From positions 1,161,001 to 1,225,000 of the forward strand of contig CADCSX010000010.1 in assembly GCA_902805475.1 (NCBI GenBank): a stretch of DNA of 64,000 bases, in the 5' to 3' direction. The notes under the pieces are model-generated. The model saw only the letters and a program-made list of their open reading frames with translations, did no database searches and was not told where the DNA came from. This DNA comes from Entonaema liquescens (taxonomy: Eukaryota > Ascomycota > Sordariomycetes > Xylariales > Xylariaceae). Made by a program: the position numbers and the translations under genes. This document shows positions 55,374 through 64,000 of the stretch, in pieces (position 1 is the stretch's first letter; each line of letters starts with the position of its first letter).

Positions 55374-57290
55374 TTACGAAGGCGCGTGCGCGATCTTCCA
55401 ATACGCTCTCAAAACTGCTAGGCCGCCGCCCTGGGTCTCGACGGTTCTACCGCGACCGCGCGTGTTCGGATCTTTTGAGCTAGCATCTTGCGCCTGGCGT
55501 TTCTTTTCCTCTGCAGAGTCATGCAGGGGTGTCTGTGCCCGATCCGGACCTGAGAATGGTCTCTCAACCGGTAGATGGACGCCGGGCTTATCTTTATTAG
55601 GCGGTGGAGCCCTCCAGGTCGTGTCATTGGGAACGCCATAGTTGCGATAGTCAACGCCATTATTATGCGGCACCCCGTCACTCTTCATGGTAGGCCATGG
55701 GCCAGCCCAGTGGTTCTTAAGCAACCCGGCGGTCCACCATTGACCGAATTTACCATGCTCGTCGCGGGTTTGTAGAGCCGCCTGTGCGTTATGTTTCAGC
55801 CAGCCACCGTAGAACGAGCAGGCTCTGCGGTGGGCGTCTTTTACCATGTCGAAGGCGCGCTTGTCGACGTTGGTATCGGGTGCAACCAGTGGCGCGCAGA
55901 AGGTCGTAAGATGGTGAAAGAAAATACCTTTGAAGGTCTGCCCGTCTTGGCTGCAAGTCCCGCTTGCATCACACGGATCTTCCATGACACCAGCTCGGCC
56001 CAAGCCGTACCATTTTGGAAGCTGTCCGGGATATAGCCTCATGATGGTTTGGAGAGGCTTGTCCCAAGCGAGGCTATAACCAGTTGCCTTGATTACATTC
56101 TGGATCAACTTGTGCCCATCTGAGAGGTATGATGGAGCGCCGGTGGCTTCCCAGAGGCCGCGCAGTCCGGTGAGGAGGACACCTTGATTATATGAGAGAA
56201 CCATATTATTCCGTTGATCACATTTCGTGTTGTTATTACCTGTGTCAGTATATCCGCTGATGTGGAATCCGTCTGTGTACAGGCCCTTGCGGTCTGTCAT
56301 CTTCGAATCAACAAGCCACTTGTAGCCCTCTACCGCAGCTTTCAGGTATTTCGCATCCCTGGGCCCGTTATGCGCACGAGGTGGCGTATCAGAGCTCTCA
56401 TTAACGTCGAATGGCGACCTGTTATCATCTCCGGGAAAGTATAGATACATGGATATGGAAGCCGCGATATAAAGCTCATTGGTAATAGCATTTTTATATG
56501 GCAAAAGACGAGGATTCCAAATCATCCCGCCACCACACAGCTTTGTGTCCCACCCTTTGAGTGCTAAATCCCAAAAGACACGGGCACGATGAGCAAAGGC
56601 GGGCACCCAAACGTTCCCATGGTAAGGTTGATTTGCAAAGAAGTCATTGATCCCTCGGAGATTATCCATCTCGGGTTGGACATCTCTGTCTTCATCATTC
56701 GAGTTGAAATGAAGATCATTATGCATGTTCACCAGCTGAATGGTTTCGAGCCAGCCGAGAACCACCCAAAGAATATCATCGTATGCCTCATTCCGAATCG
56801 CAAACGCATCCTGCCCAAAGTAATACGCGGCGATCTGAGTGAAGTATTTGTCAACTAGATTTAGCTCCAATTTCAGGTCTATGGCGTTTTGTTCGTCCGA
56901 GTTAATGTGCACTAGAGCCTCGGAAAGACTACGCACGGCCCCCGAGATGTGCGTGCCCATAACGGCCGCGGTCCAGTCAATTGACTCGGGCCAGGTCCCG
57001 AGCCATGGTGCGAAGTATTCCGTCTGCATGACGTGCATGGCATCAAGAAGATCAGCTAGGGCGTTGAGATCCGGAGAATGAGGTTCTTTGTCCTTATCGA
57101 ATCTCGCCAATAGAGGATGGAAGAAGCTGATAGATGCGATAGGATCGCATCGATCGGCCGTATCGAAGAAGATTGGACATTCTGGGAGGAATGTCGACTT
57201 CTCCGTGCTAGGGCTGGATAATCCATGGGCAACGTCACCGGCAACTAGGACAGCGAGAAGCAATCGGACGGGAATGAGCGACAGAGTCAT
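55374..57290 (-). CDS. GH76-family secreted alpha-1,6-mannanase-like protein
   Basis: Single-exon 638-aa protein. MTLSLIPVRLLLAVLVAG is a signal peptide (cleavage near AHG, about residue 23). The GH76 fold is visible from the repeated alpha-helical landmarks: IRNEAYDDILWVVLGWLETI, which carries the paired Asp (DD) expected for catalysis in this family; CGGGMIWNPRLLPYKNAITN, ELYIAASISMYLYFPGD, and CDQRNNMVLSYNQGVLLTGL. The reaction would be hydrolysis or transfer at alpha-1,6-mannan of cell-wall glycoproteins. It is longer than the usual 450-500 residues, with a C-terminal extension containing basic/Ser-rich linker. No GPI signal is evident at the end (WKIAHAPS). No introns, unlike most neighbours. 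Confidence 0.88.
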   Translation of the reverse strand: MTLSLIPVRLLLAVLVAGDVAHGLSSPSTEKSTFLPECPIFFDTADRCDPIASISFFHPLLARFDKDKEPHSPDLNALADLLDAMHVMQTEYFAPWLGTWPESIDWTAAVMGTHISGAVRSLSEALVHINSDEQNAIDLKLELNLVDKYFTQIAAYYFGQDAFAIRNEAYDDILWVVLGWLETIQLVNMHNDLHFNSNDEDRDVQPEMDNLRGINDFFANQPYHGNVWVPAFAHRARVFWDLALKGWDTKLCGGGMIWNPRLLPYKNAITNELYIAASISMYLYFPGDDNRSPFDVNESSDTPPRAHNGPRDAKYLKAAVEGYKWLVDSKMTDRKGLYTDGFHISGYTDTGNNNTKCDQRNNMVLSYNQGVLLTGLRGLWEATGAPSYLSDGHKLIQNVIKATGYSLAWDKPLQTIMRLYPGQLPKWYGLGRAGVMEDPCDASGTCSQDGQTFKGIFFHHLTTFCAPLVAPDTNVDKRAFDMVKDAHRRACSFYGGWLKHNAQAALQTRDEHGKFGQWWTAGLLKNHWAGPWPTMKSDGVPHNNGVDYRNYGVPNDTTWRAPPPNKDKPGVHLPVERPFSGPDRAQTPLHDSAEEKKRQAQDASSKDPNTRGRGRTVETQGGGLAVLRAYWKIAHAPS

Positions 57291-58544
57291 CTTGACTACA
57301 AATACCCAAACTCTAAGAGCAACGGGGAAATAAGAATAGAGAGCAACTAAATATCGTAAGCGAAGTTCAAACCATGGTCATTGGTGTTGTCGACAATTTA
57401 ATAAAGTCTGTATGTTATTCAGACATGAATCAAGATGGACACAAAACAGTAGTAAGCGAAGTAATTAATGGTAGATCGCGCCGTAGTACTGAGGTCGAAT
57501 AAGATATATCTCAGTTTGTGCGACTCGACTAAGGTAAATGCTACGCTTCGGCGAAAGGAGATAAGCACTCGAGCCGCCGTCGCATTACCTCTTAGAATAT
57601 ACAGATTTCGCAAATCGAGGCTGTAAAAATAAAAAAGGGCTGAATGAGATCTGAGATTTGGGGAATTCTGTGGATTCTGGGTGGTGGAAATTGCTGTTAC
57701 TAAATGTCAGCTGAGTGCGGGGTGCGTTATGACTAACCCGATTAGTACTAGGTAATTTCTCATTTATCTCTTCGAGGTACATCGTAGCTTCCAAGTAAAT
57801 AAAAATAACATGAGTACATTTCTAATTCTAAATCTATCACAACCTCTTTTCATTATTCATATCTTGTATTAGGTAAGGCACCTCAATTATTTATTCTCAA
57901 TGCCTATTAATCTGATGTTGTCTCCAGTAGGTAGCTTCTTAACCGTGCACCTTTTTACATAGCTGAACAATGTACAGTTAATTCGTCTACTCAACTATAA
58001 GCAACTTCTAATAGTAAAGGTTCATTAGAAAGCAAAATCAAAATAGGTCTCATACCTATAACTATTTTATGTAAAATTCTAATTAGAGTAAGATCCGCTC
58101 AATATTGTTAATATACTTTAGTTATATGCTTACCTATACTTTCTTGTTCGGGTTGTTGTAAATAACTACCTATGTAAGGTAGGACCCCCCCTGGAACGTC
58201 ATATAACCCCTTCTCCCCTATACGCTTCTCAACTTCCTCACCTGCGTCAATGCTCTAGGCATCAGCGCTATTGACCAGCATTATTAATACGTATAGAGGA
58301 TAGCGCTTGACTTAAATCCCGAAATCTGAATTCCGGAAAGAGTATACCAAGCTTCTCTGCTCTCGCTTTAGGTAACCTCATACAATCTTTCTATAACTAC
58401 CACATTCGCTTCCAGTGTTTATCATTCTTGATCTGTAGAGTCCATACCCCATACATACGATTCCAGCTCAAATAGTCAAGATTTTATAAGTCACTTTCTC
58501 AATAAAATTCAAGACCTTGCAAGACCAGGCGAGTACCTCATAAA
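57291..58544. promoter_or_regulatory. Shared divergent region, GH76 gene / NmrA-like gene
   Basis: About 1.25 kb between divergent starts; AT-rich, with short ORFs only. No further gene or named motif. Confidence 0.4.
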
Positions 58545-59637
58545 ATGTCGCCCATCAAGAAGGTTGCCATATTTGGCGTAAGTGATAGTAAACCCGAACG
58601 GCCATCACAAACACACTCCAACTCACAATCTACTCCCAGGCAGCCGGTAACTTCGGCACGCCCATCACCGCCGCGCTCCTCAAAGCCGGCTTCGACGTAC
58701 TCATCGTCGCGCGTCCAGAATCCCAATCGACATTCCCGCCCGGCGTCCCCGTCGCCCGGGCCCTGCACACAGTCGAGTGTCTGGTGCCGATCCTGCGGGG
58801 CCAAGACGCCGCCGTGTCCGTCATCGGGCCCGCCGGCATCTCGGTGCAGACGGCGCTCGTCGACGCGGCGGTGGCCGCTGGGGTCCCGCGCTTCGTCTTG
58901 GACGACTTTGGGTGGGGCCCGGACTTCAACAGCCTGCCTGAGTTCGGGCCTATTGGCGCGAGTAGGAGGATCACGTTTGACCACGCGAAGGATCTCGCTC
59001 GTGATAATCCCAGGTTTACGTTCACCGCAATAGCTATCGGTAATCCCATTGATTGGGTAAGGTTACATACTCGGCTTGCATACTGTATACCTAGTATAAT
59101 GTAGTTCGACGAAAGGATGCTGATGAGAAATTGCCTGTCTAGGCCATAAACCGCTTTACACTAATGGGCTTCGACGCGCGCAACCGCTCCGCAGTCATCT
59201 ACGGCGACGGCGCGGAGGAATTCACCGGGACCACGCTGGAAGGCATCGGGCAGGCCGTCGTCGGCGCGCTGCAACACCCCGCGGAGACGGCGAACCGGTT
59301 CCTCAAGGCGCGCTCCATCCAGGTGAGCCAAAACCAGCTGCTCGCCGCCTTCGAAAAGGCCACGGGCCACACGTGGGAAGTCAAGAAGAGCAGCGTGCAG
59401 AAGCTCCTCGAGAGCGGGAGGAAGAAGCACGAGGCGGGCGTCAAGGGCTGGGTGTTGGATCTGCTCGTGTACCAGCTTTATGCGCCTGGCGAGGCGCGTT
59501 GCATCATCGCGTCGAGGGAGGATTCAGACGCTGATCTCCTCGAGATCAGGGAGGAAACCCCCGACGAAATCGCTCACAAAGTATTGGACCTTGTGAGGGA
59601 TCCGCCTAGCTTAGGGAAAATCGTTTCTCATGGCTAG
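58545..59637 (+). CDS. NmrA-like / isoflavone reductase-like NAD(P)-binding protein
   Basis: Predicted 314-aa atypical short-chain dehydrogenase. Exons 58545-58577, 58640-59056 and 59143-59637; all phase 0. The join of exons 1 and 2 creates the dinucleotide-binding loop VAIFG-AAGNFGTPITAAL, matching the GxxGxxG pattern (GAAGNFG). Downstream are LLKAGFDVLIVARPES, AAVSVIGPAG, VDAAVAAGVPRFVLDDFGWG and the C-terminal helix DEIAHKVLDLVRDPP. These are typical of NmrA-like/isoflavone reductase-like proteins, which may be redox sensors or small-molecule reductases in fungi. The Tyr-x-x-x-Lys of classical SDRs is not evident, as usual in this class. Substrate unknown; no biosynthetic cluster partner lies nearby. 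Confidence 0.85.
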
Positions 59638-60367
59638 GTTGTCCTCAGATGGTAAGCGCTTTGGCCTTATTAGCTTCGTTATGGGAGTAAAGGACTCTCA
59701 GTATTGGCTTAACGAAGACCGAGTGGTTGTTCTTATTGAACTCATCAAGACTATGGCATAATGTTAATCTCGTTTACATCACAATAAAATAAACCAAAGG
59801 CATTAAATTAATCTGGTGTTTGATAGGTAAAGGGCCATGTGATACGAATTTCTAGTTGTATAATATGATAGCCTAGTATACAAAATGAACCCCATCACCG
59901 AAGGTTCCTAGTCCCATGAGAAGTATTACCCAAATGGAGGACAGAATCGATAATCGGGTAGGAACATAAATCGCACGCCATGGCAATAGACAATCATGAT
60001 CTCTTTGTAAGTGTACCTTGTTGATTTCAGAATGGTATATACATTTTTGAGGCGAACTCCACTCCATTGATGAAGACAAAAATGCCACGAACCTCATGGC
60101 TATTGCCCTCGCATCTCCACTCCCTTTTGCCAGCTTCTATATACAGGGACCAGAAAGCCCAAATATCACCCTCCTCACCAATCAGATTTAGCTGGACATG
60201 CTCGCGCTGTCTCCGTTGCTCAGGTTATGAAATCCAAAGGGAGCCGACAACTCTTCTATCCGCTTAGAACCGAAGTCTCTATCATCAGCTCTCGTCAAAT
60301 AAACTCCGAAGATCTAGCACAAGCAGATGTTCTAAACATTTCTCTCTTCGCCCTAGGTTTCCGACAA
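59638..60367. other. Intergenic, convergent 3' flanks
   Basis: Contains the 3' ends of the NmrA-like and homoaconitase transcripts. No gene recognised. Confidence 0.4.
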
Positions 60368-62721
60368 TCACGCCGTCTTAGCAAGCTCAGCCTTAACCCA
60401 AGCCTCGAGTCCCCCCGCGGCAATAATCTCTTGCACATTCGCCGGCAGCTCCCCGACCTGCTCGGACCACGTCTCGCCCCCGGGGCCCTCCGTCACCTCG
60501 ACCTGGCTCTTCCTGACGTCCCACGTCAGGGTCCAGCCCGTCCTCCGCGTAGGGATACGCTGCTGCTCTTTCGCACCCGCCGGCGCCGAGGAGGAGAAGT
60601 GCGCCCGCAGGCGCTCGACGAGCCGCGGGACCTCGAGCCCCATCAGCGCGTTGTTGATGCTGTTGCGGGAGAAGATGTTGCCGAAGCTGGCCGCGACGAC
60701 GAGTCGGATGTCGCGGGCGAGGATCGCGGTGGCGGCCTGCTCGCGCGAAGAACCGCAGCCGAAATTCGACCCCGAGACGATGATGTCGTTCGGCTTGGCG
60801 ATGCCGTCGAACTCGGGGTCGTAGTTGGAGAAGCATGCCTTGGCCATGTCCTCCCTGGAAACGTTGTCCTGGTATGTCAGCCTACCGGGGTAGATGGCAT
60901 CGGTGTCGACATTGTCGGCGTCAACAAATACAATCTCGCCGCTAATCTTCTCGGGGAATCCGGGGAGGATTTCGGTGGCGGGCTTATCGGAGGGTCCCGC
61001 GGCAGACTCTACTCTGTCGATGAGCGAGTCGAGCTGCTGCAAGAATCCAGAAAGCTCGTTCTCGGTAGTAGGTGCCAGGCCAGTGCCGTATCCTGCGTCC
61101 ACACCAGACCAACCTTCAGGCACTTTGTAAGTGCCAGGGCCTGTGATGATGCCGCTGAGAGCGCTAGCAGCCACAACCTCGGGACTCGCGAGGTATGCTT
61201 CTGCGTCACGCGACCCCATGCGTCCCTTGAAGTTGCGATTGCTGGCGCTGATACCGACCTCACCGGGCTCTAGCAGTCCCCTACCGAGGCCGATACAAGG
61301 ACCGCAGCCGGCAGGGAGGGGCTGAGCACCGGCCTCGAGCAAGACTTGCCAGTCGCCCGTGGCCTCAGCAGCTGCCTGTTCAGGAGCCGAGGCTGCCGCA
61401 ATGTAGAACTTGACGCCGTCAGCGATCTTGGGGACGGTGCCACCGTTGACCTCAGCAGCATCCCTGAAGACCTTAGCGGCAGCCTTGATATCGGAGGCTC
61501 GGCTGTTGGTGCAGGATACAATATACGCACGATCGACCTTGATCTTCTGCGGCGCCAGCTCGTGGAGAGGCTTCGCAACCTTGGGTGAGTTGGGACCAGA
61601 TACGTAGGGCGAGAGTGAAGAGAGATTGAGATAGAGCTGTTTAGCATATACGGCGTCGGGGTCTGCCGTGATTGGGTTAGCGAAGAGTTCATCTACCCTC
61701 TCGTGCGTGATACGCTCCCGCGTAGTTCGATCCTCAAGCATCGCCGCTTCGGTCGCCTTATATCGCAACCAACGCTCCAGAGTACGATCGATAGGGAATA
61801 GAGCAGCAAGGGCGCCCCATTCGCAAGCCATGTTAGCAATGGTCACGCGAGAATCGATTAGTAAGGTCTCCATCGTCTCCTCTGGTCCCGTAAACTCTAC
61901 TACATGGTTAAGGACGTCGCTCTTGAAGATAGCGCATAGAGCTACGATGATATCTTTTCCAGTCACACCCGGTGGTAGCTTTCCTGTGAGCGTAACGCGC
62001 GCAACCGGCGCAACGTTCCACCACGTTCGACCAGTAGCCCAAATACTGGCAGCGTCTGTCCGCACGACGGGGGTTCCGAGACAACCAATTCCGCCATAAT
62101 GGGTGCTGTGACTGTCCGAGGCAACAGCCATTGTCCCTGGCCAGGCATGTCCTTCCTCGACCATGATCTGGTGACCAATTCCTCGACCGGAGGGGTAGAA
62201 TGCAACTCCATGCTTCTTGGCAAACGCCTCGATGCTCTGGTATTTCTTTAGATTGGCTTCGCTGGTATTCTGTACGTCGTGATCTAAGGCCAAGACAAGC
62301 TTTTCAGGACTGTGTATCTTCGTAGCTCCCATCGACATGAACTTGGTTGCGACGGGGAACGAGTTGTCATGGGTAAGTATCGCAGCCGGCGCGATGCTGA
62401 TGTAGTCGCCGCTCCGAACACGCTTGCCTGGGGATAGCCCAACAGCGTAGCGCTGAACAATCTTTTCGGTGAGGGTCTGGGGCGATTTGTGCGCGGTCGA
62501 CGTCGCATTAAGAAACTCTTCATGTTGTGCGCGAAGGGATCGTGATGTTGAGACTGGTCTTATTAAACGGGTTATTTGGGTGGCGCTGGTCGCAGAACAC
62601 CATCTTCTCGAGAGAAGCAAGGTCCGGCTTCCCCCTGAAGAGATCTCGAATTGGTCAGCTTGAATGTGAAGATTACCTAGTCAAAGTGTCAAAGTGTCAA
62701 ACTTACTGCTCTGCACGCCAT
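60368..62721 (-). CDS. lys4: Homoaconitase, mitochondrial (lysine biosynthesis)
   Basis: Converts homocitrate to homoisocitrate via homoaconitate in the fungal alpha-aminoadipate lysine pathway. Main exon 60368-62644, preceded by a 15-nt exon (62707-62721, MACRA) across a 62-nt intron; without it the frame has no ATG, only a TTG at 62620. The start region is Arg/Ser-rich (SRRWCSATSATQITRLIRPV), a mitochondrial presequence. Aconitase-fold features: HVVEFTGPEETMETLL; the Fe-S ligands VSCTNSR and AGCGPCIGLG; GRMGSRDAEAYLASPEVVAA; and the swivel domain with DTDAIYPGRLT and GSNFGCGSSREQA. About 763 aa, near the usual length. The GAG acceptor at 62645 is in phase; the stronger TTCAG site 10 nt downstream would need one extra G in the G5 run. 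Confidence 0.93.
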
Positions 62722-63069
62722 TTTGTCTTGCGGGGGCGAGCAAGCGACTCGATGATATTCTTCTAGTAGTACGAAGTATACAGGGTAAATTTAATTTTTT
62801 TAATCAATTGTCAATTATATTGGAGGAATTTATTCTCAGTCTATTAAGAGGTATAGAGGGGCAAAATAATTATTATAAAGCTGTTTATGAATCTAATGAG
62901 GTCCGATTCAAGCACCGAGGCTTGATAAGCGCCATTCTTGATTCGACGCATCGAATGCTGCTGACCTTTCAACCGGAATAACGACTATCGATAAAGGTTG
63001 GAAGGTTTAAAGTCGGATAGTGTAACCAGTACCTAGGTAGGTAGTACCTATTATACATAACCCAGGTAG
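62722..63069. other. Intergenic, homoaconitase promoter side
   Basis: Upstream of lys4 and 3' flank of the nucleoside hydrolase. A TACCTAGGTAGGTAGTACCTA palindrome-like string lies at about 63031-63051. No gene. Confidence 0.4.
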
Positions 63070-64000
63070 TTAAATCTGAAATGGCATACGACCATATGTA
63101 GAACAACTCTTATCCGAGGGGTCATGAGCGAAGAACCGAGTTAGAAGCCCTGCAACAGTTTCATTTGTCACTCCATTCGCAAGTTTCAACCAGTGTTGGT
63201 TAGAAATTCCTGAGTCATTTACCCACGCATTCGAGCCATCGGCTGATACCTCGTTATACCCGGCTTCGTTCGCATACTCGAACAGTCGTCCAATCCCTAA
63301 CTCAGGGGACCCCTCGAGCCCTAATATCCCGTACAGAGTTGTAACAGGGTCCCATGATTCGCGCGTAGTACTGCATCGGCCTACATACCACTGATACGCC
63401 GCGAGTACAGGCGAGTCCGGCAGCGCGTAGTCCGCGAGTCTCTCGCCAGAGAATATGGTATCACTAAGTTCAAGCCCGGAGTATGTGATAGGTATATCCC
63501 GTGGCCAATTATTCACCACATTATACGTTGATAAGGGATCACCACCAGCGAAATTGAATTCTTTACCAGAGGGGTACCGGCCGCCCATAACTACTAACTC
63601 TTTGACTTTGGCCGATATAAGAGACGCGCCCGAGAGAGACGTGATGCTATCAGAAGAGCTATTCATTAGTGCGGCGAGGTTAGTTAAGAAGCCGATTGAG
63701 ATTATGGTTATGCTGCGGTCTTCCGCTGAGGATAGGATCCTGCGGTACATCTCAACTGGCGTTGGCGTTGTGGACGAGTCGTTCAGGGAGCGAGGCCAAT
63801 TGTGAGCAATCTTGCTAGCATAATCGCCCAGACTATACCGTCAAGCCGTTAGCATGTTTTACCAAACTGCATCGTCGTGCGATTTACACATAGTCCCGAC
63901 TATCGAAGAACGTCTCGTCCGTCAACGGGCGTATAGCAGCAATAGGAATATCTCCATTGCCAAAGTATGTGTTGACGACACTGACGGCCAACGCGCCGTA
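63070..64000 (-). CDS. Inosine/uridine-preferring nucleoside hydrolase, 5'-truncated
   Basis: The visible C-terminal part of an IU-type nucleoside hydrolase, which splits ribonucleosides into base and ribose in purine/pyrimidine salvage. Exons 63888-64000 (running off the right edge) and 63070-63832, separated by a 55-nt intron (GTAAAT...GTATAG) in phase 2, giving DSRDYVLGDYASKIAHNWPR. Landmarks: ALAVSVVNTYFGNGDIPIAA, SITIISIGFLTNLAALMNSS (IGxxTNxA), VKELVVMGGRYPSG (VVMGG), EFNFAGGDPLSTYNVVNNWP (active-site NxxxD/PxxxxxV region), and DPVTTLYGILG. The N-terminal Asp cluster that binds calcium lies outside the window. Some fungal members of this size are secreted; that cannot be judged here. 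Confidence 0.9.

Noticed and set aside
60227..61273. 348-aa plus-strand ORF over homoaconitase
   Set aside because: Antisense shadow of the lys4 coding sequence.
42332..63000. Secondary-metabolite gene cluster around the NmrA-like gene
   Set aside because: No synthase, transporter or regulator neighbours; NmrA-like genes are common outside clusters.
1..64000. CRISPR array, prophage or bacterial operon
   Set aside because: No spaced direct repeats, no phage genes, no Shine-Dalgarno operon structure; introns and gene content are fungal.

Overview
The window looks like a gene-dense chromosome arm of a filamentous ascomycete (Pezizomycotina, most likely Sordariomycetes). The reasons are: many short introns of about 50 to 65 nt with fungal GT...CTAAC/CTGAC...AG signals; recognisable fungal autophagy, kinetochore and lysine (alpha-aminoadipate) pathway genes; a fungal rhodopsin-type membrane protein; and two AT-rich, RIP-like insertions. 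I rebuilt exon structures by hand from splice signals and checked that each spliced length keeps frame. Nineteen protein genes and one tRNA gene are supported.

Layout. 1-12.7 kb: 3'-truncated atg6/beclin, scm3 (CENP-A chaperone), CK2 catalytic subunit, a DUF3807-type protein, a conserved 201-aa protein, and atg14. 14.5-18.4 kb: a large membrane plus proline-rich protein with a 667-nt repeat-filled intron. 20.8-26.9 kb: spc7/KNL1, divergent from ribosomal protein S11 (uS17). 28.3-29.3 kb: a TIR element with an 8-bp target duplication. 30-41 kb: a rhodopsin-type membrane protein, a twin-CX9C protein, tRNA-Gln(CUG), a bacterial-type glutathionylspermidine synthase-like enzyme, a small secreted protein, a 59-aa Cys-rich protein and a MARVEL-type membrane protein. 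42.3-44.5 kb: an Ame1/CENP-U-like kinetochore protein. 45.6-46.4 kb: a second AT-rich TIR element. 48.8-51.9 kb: an unrecognised CxxC-rich protein gene crossed by an in-frame TAG. 53-64 kb: erd2, a GH76 enzyme, an NmrA-like oxidoreductase, homoaconitase, and a truncated nucleoside hydrolase.

Functional themes. Three kinetochore genes (scm3, spc7, ame1-like) and two subunits of the autophagy PI3-kinase complex I (atg6, atg14) sit within 45 kb. The other genes are mixed housekeeping and secretory functions, so this is linkage, not a metabolic cluster.

Main caveat. Five single-base deletions, mostly fitting homopolymer tracts, break three otherwise intact genes (two in spc7, two in the ame1-like gene, one in the proline-rich gene). 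Adding the missing bases makes every exon phase agree, which points to sequence or assembly errors rather than gene death. The most open questions are the TAG-crossed CxxC protein, the proline-rich membrane protein and the two TIR elements.
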